A stretch of 6,910 nucleotides of DNA, from contig JAQVNT010000082.1 of assembly GCA_028702975.1 (NCBI GenBank), forward strand, positions 1 through 6,910. Reading direction: 5' to 3'. The notes beneath the pieces were generated by a model. The model saw only the letters and a list, made by a program, of their open reading frames with translations. It was not told the DNA's origin and ran no database searches. The translations under genes were made by a program, and so were the position numbers. This stretch comes from Candidatus Delongbacteria bacterium. Its GTDB lineage: Bacteria > UBA4055. Positions 5,835 to 6,910 of the stretch are shown here, in pieces (within the stretch, counting starts at the first letter, position 1; each line of letters begins with the position of its first letter).

Positions 5835-6910
5835 CTAGTTCTTCGGCCAGTATTTTTCAACAAGCTCGTCCTTTATGCCCAGCTCTGTTTTGGTGAAATG
5901 CTCTGCGAAGAGCCTCCAGCCTGTATCGAGCATACTGTCGATGTCTATATTGATGTCGATCGCCAGAAGTTCTCTCGAATAATCTTTCGCGAACTTTAAA
6001 GTCCTCTCGTCATAGTCATTCAGGTCGAATCCGTTCTCGAGCTTTGTCTTTGCGTTCGCAGCGTCCGCGTATAGCCTGATCGCAGCGTTCATCACCTGAG
6101 GATGGTCTTTTCTGGTCTGCTTTCCGATAACGAGCTGCTTTAGCCTTGAAAGCGATCTGAACGGGTCAACGATGACCTTACCTATATCGGTGTCCCTTCT
6201 TAAGAAGAGCTGGCCTTCAGTGATATAACCTGTGTTATCCGGTATAGCGTGGGTGATGTCGCCGCCGGACAGCGTCGTGACGGCAATGATCGTGATCGAA
6301 CCGCCATCGGGAAACTGAACGGCTTTCTCGTATATTTTGGCAAGGTCTGAATAAAGCGATCCGGGCATACTGTCCTTGGACGGTATCTGGTCCATACGGT
6401 TCGACACGATACTCAGTGCGTCGGCGTAAAGGGTCATGTCGGTCAACAGCACGAGCACTTTCTCGTGCTTCTCATGCGCGAAATACTCCGCGGTGGTGAG
6501 CGCCATGTCGGGTACCAGCAGCCTTTCAACTGGTGGATTCTCAGTCGTGTTTATAAAGCTGATGATCCTGTCCAACGCGCCGGCGTTGTCGAATATGTTC
6601 TTGAAAAATAAATAGTCGTCGTTGGAAAGCCCCATACCGCCCAGGATGATCTTGTCCGCCTTGGCTCTCAGCGCCACCATGGCCATGACCTGGTTGAAAG
6701 GCTGGTCGGGGTCCGCGAAGAACGGTATCTTCTGGCCTGTAACAAGCGTGTTGTTAAGGTCGATGCCGGCAATACCGGTCGGAATGAGCTCCGACGGCTG
6801 CTTTCTTCTTACCGGATTCACAGACGGGCCTCCGATCTCAACTTCTTTTCCTTCAACTGCCGGGCCGCCGTCAATAGGGTCGCCGTATGCGTTGAAGAAT
6901 CTTCCCGCGA
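5835..6910 (-). CDS. atpB: V-type ATPase subunit B (non-catalytic head subunit), 5' end beyond window
   Basis: The window holds 357 C-terminal codons; the frame is open to the right edge, and roughly 75-110 N-terminal residues are missing compared with the family. The subunit alternates with catalytic A in the hexameric head and lacks a functional P-loop: the equivalent stretch reads PFFADPDQPFNQ. Family motifs in visible residue numbering are GRFFNAYGDPID (2-13), PSVNPVRRKQPSELIPTG (28-45), VLVLLTDMT (151-159), PGSLYSDLA (182-190), PDNTGYITEGQ (223-233) and SLSRL (252-256). The last contains Arg255 at the position of the arginine finger that completes the catalytic site of A. The end, EKYWPK, is typical. 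The GTG at 6821 is not the start, because conserved sequence continues upstream. The neighbour beyond the window is expected to be atpA. Confidence 0.96.
   Translation of the reverse strand, partial: AGRFFNAYGDPIDGGPAVEGKEVEIGGPSVNPVRRKQPSELIPTGIAGIDLNNTLVTGQKIPFFADPDQPFNQVMAMVALRAKADKIILGGMGLSNDDYLFFKNIFDNAGALDRIISFINTTENPPVERLLVPDMALTTAEYFAHEKHEKVLVLLTDMTLYADALSIVSNRMDQIPSKDSMPGSLYSDLAKIYEKAVQFPDGGSITIIAVTTLSGGDITHAIPDNTGYITEGQLFLRRDTDIGKVIVDPFRSLSRLKQLVIGKQTRKDHPQVMNAAIRLYADAANAKTKLENGFDLNDYDERTLKFAKDYSRELLAIDINIDIDSMLDTGWRLFAEHFTKTELGIKDELVEKYWPKN

Noticed and set aside
5437..5838. Plus-strand open frame of 133 codons
   Set aside because: It is a shadow of atpD on the opposite strand with no family features.
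6819..6821. GTG as start codon of atpB
   Set aside because: The same frame continues to the window edge with conserved B-subunit sequence (GRFFNAYGDPID), so the true start lies outside.

Overview
All four genes lie on the minus strand, so transcription runs from right to left. The right two thirds (6910 to 2852) are the distal half of a bacterial V-type (A/V-like) ATPase operon in the order B (5' end beyond the window), D, I, K. The left 2.6 kb is one large secreted protein made of fibronectin type III (FN3) modules. Its 3' end runs off the window at base 1.

Organism. The gene order B-D-I-K is that of the V-type ATPase clusters of Chlamydiae, spirochaetes and some FCB-group bacteria. The FN3 modules, with their repeated RAYNASGTSENSNVI and DLDVGNV motifs, resemble surface proteins of the FCB superphylum. 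Clear Shine-Dalgarno sequences before I, K and the FN3 gene argue against typical Bacteroidota, which rarely use them. Candidatus Cloacimonadota or a related, probably uncultured anaerobe is my best guess, at low to moderate confidence. The FN3 gene looks more AT-rich than the ATPase genes.

Layout. From 6910 to 5835 is atpB (non-catalytic head subunit). From 5808 to 5209 is atpD (central rotor shaft), which overlaps atpI by ATGA. From 5212 to 3377 is atpI (membrane stator with the essential arginine). From 3340 to 2852 is atpK (four-helix rotor proteolipid). From 2852 to 2732 is an unusual long imperfect inverted repeat that folds as a branched RNA starting at the atpK stop codon. It is followed at 2687-2717 by a strong intrinsic terminator for the ATPase operon. 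The FN3 gene has its own putative promoter and ribosome binding site in 2590-2660.

How it works together. B and the catalytic A subunit (beyond the window) form the ATPase head, D is the shaft, and I and K form the ion-translocating membrane part. AtpK carries every residue that coordinates sodium in the Enterococcus hirae K-ring, at a constant offset, so a sodium-pumping enzyme is predicted. The most novel element is the 121-base structured 3' UTR between atpK and the terminator, which could be a 3'-UTR-derived small RNA. The FN3 gene shows a 573-bp two-module repeat with mosaic tracts, a sign of recent duplication and gene conversion.
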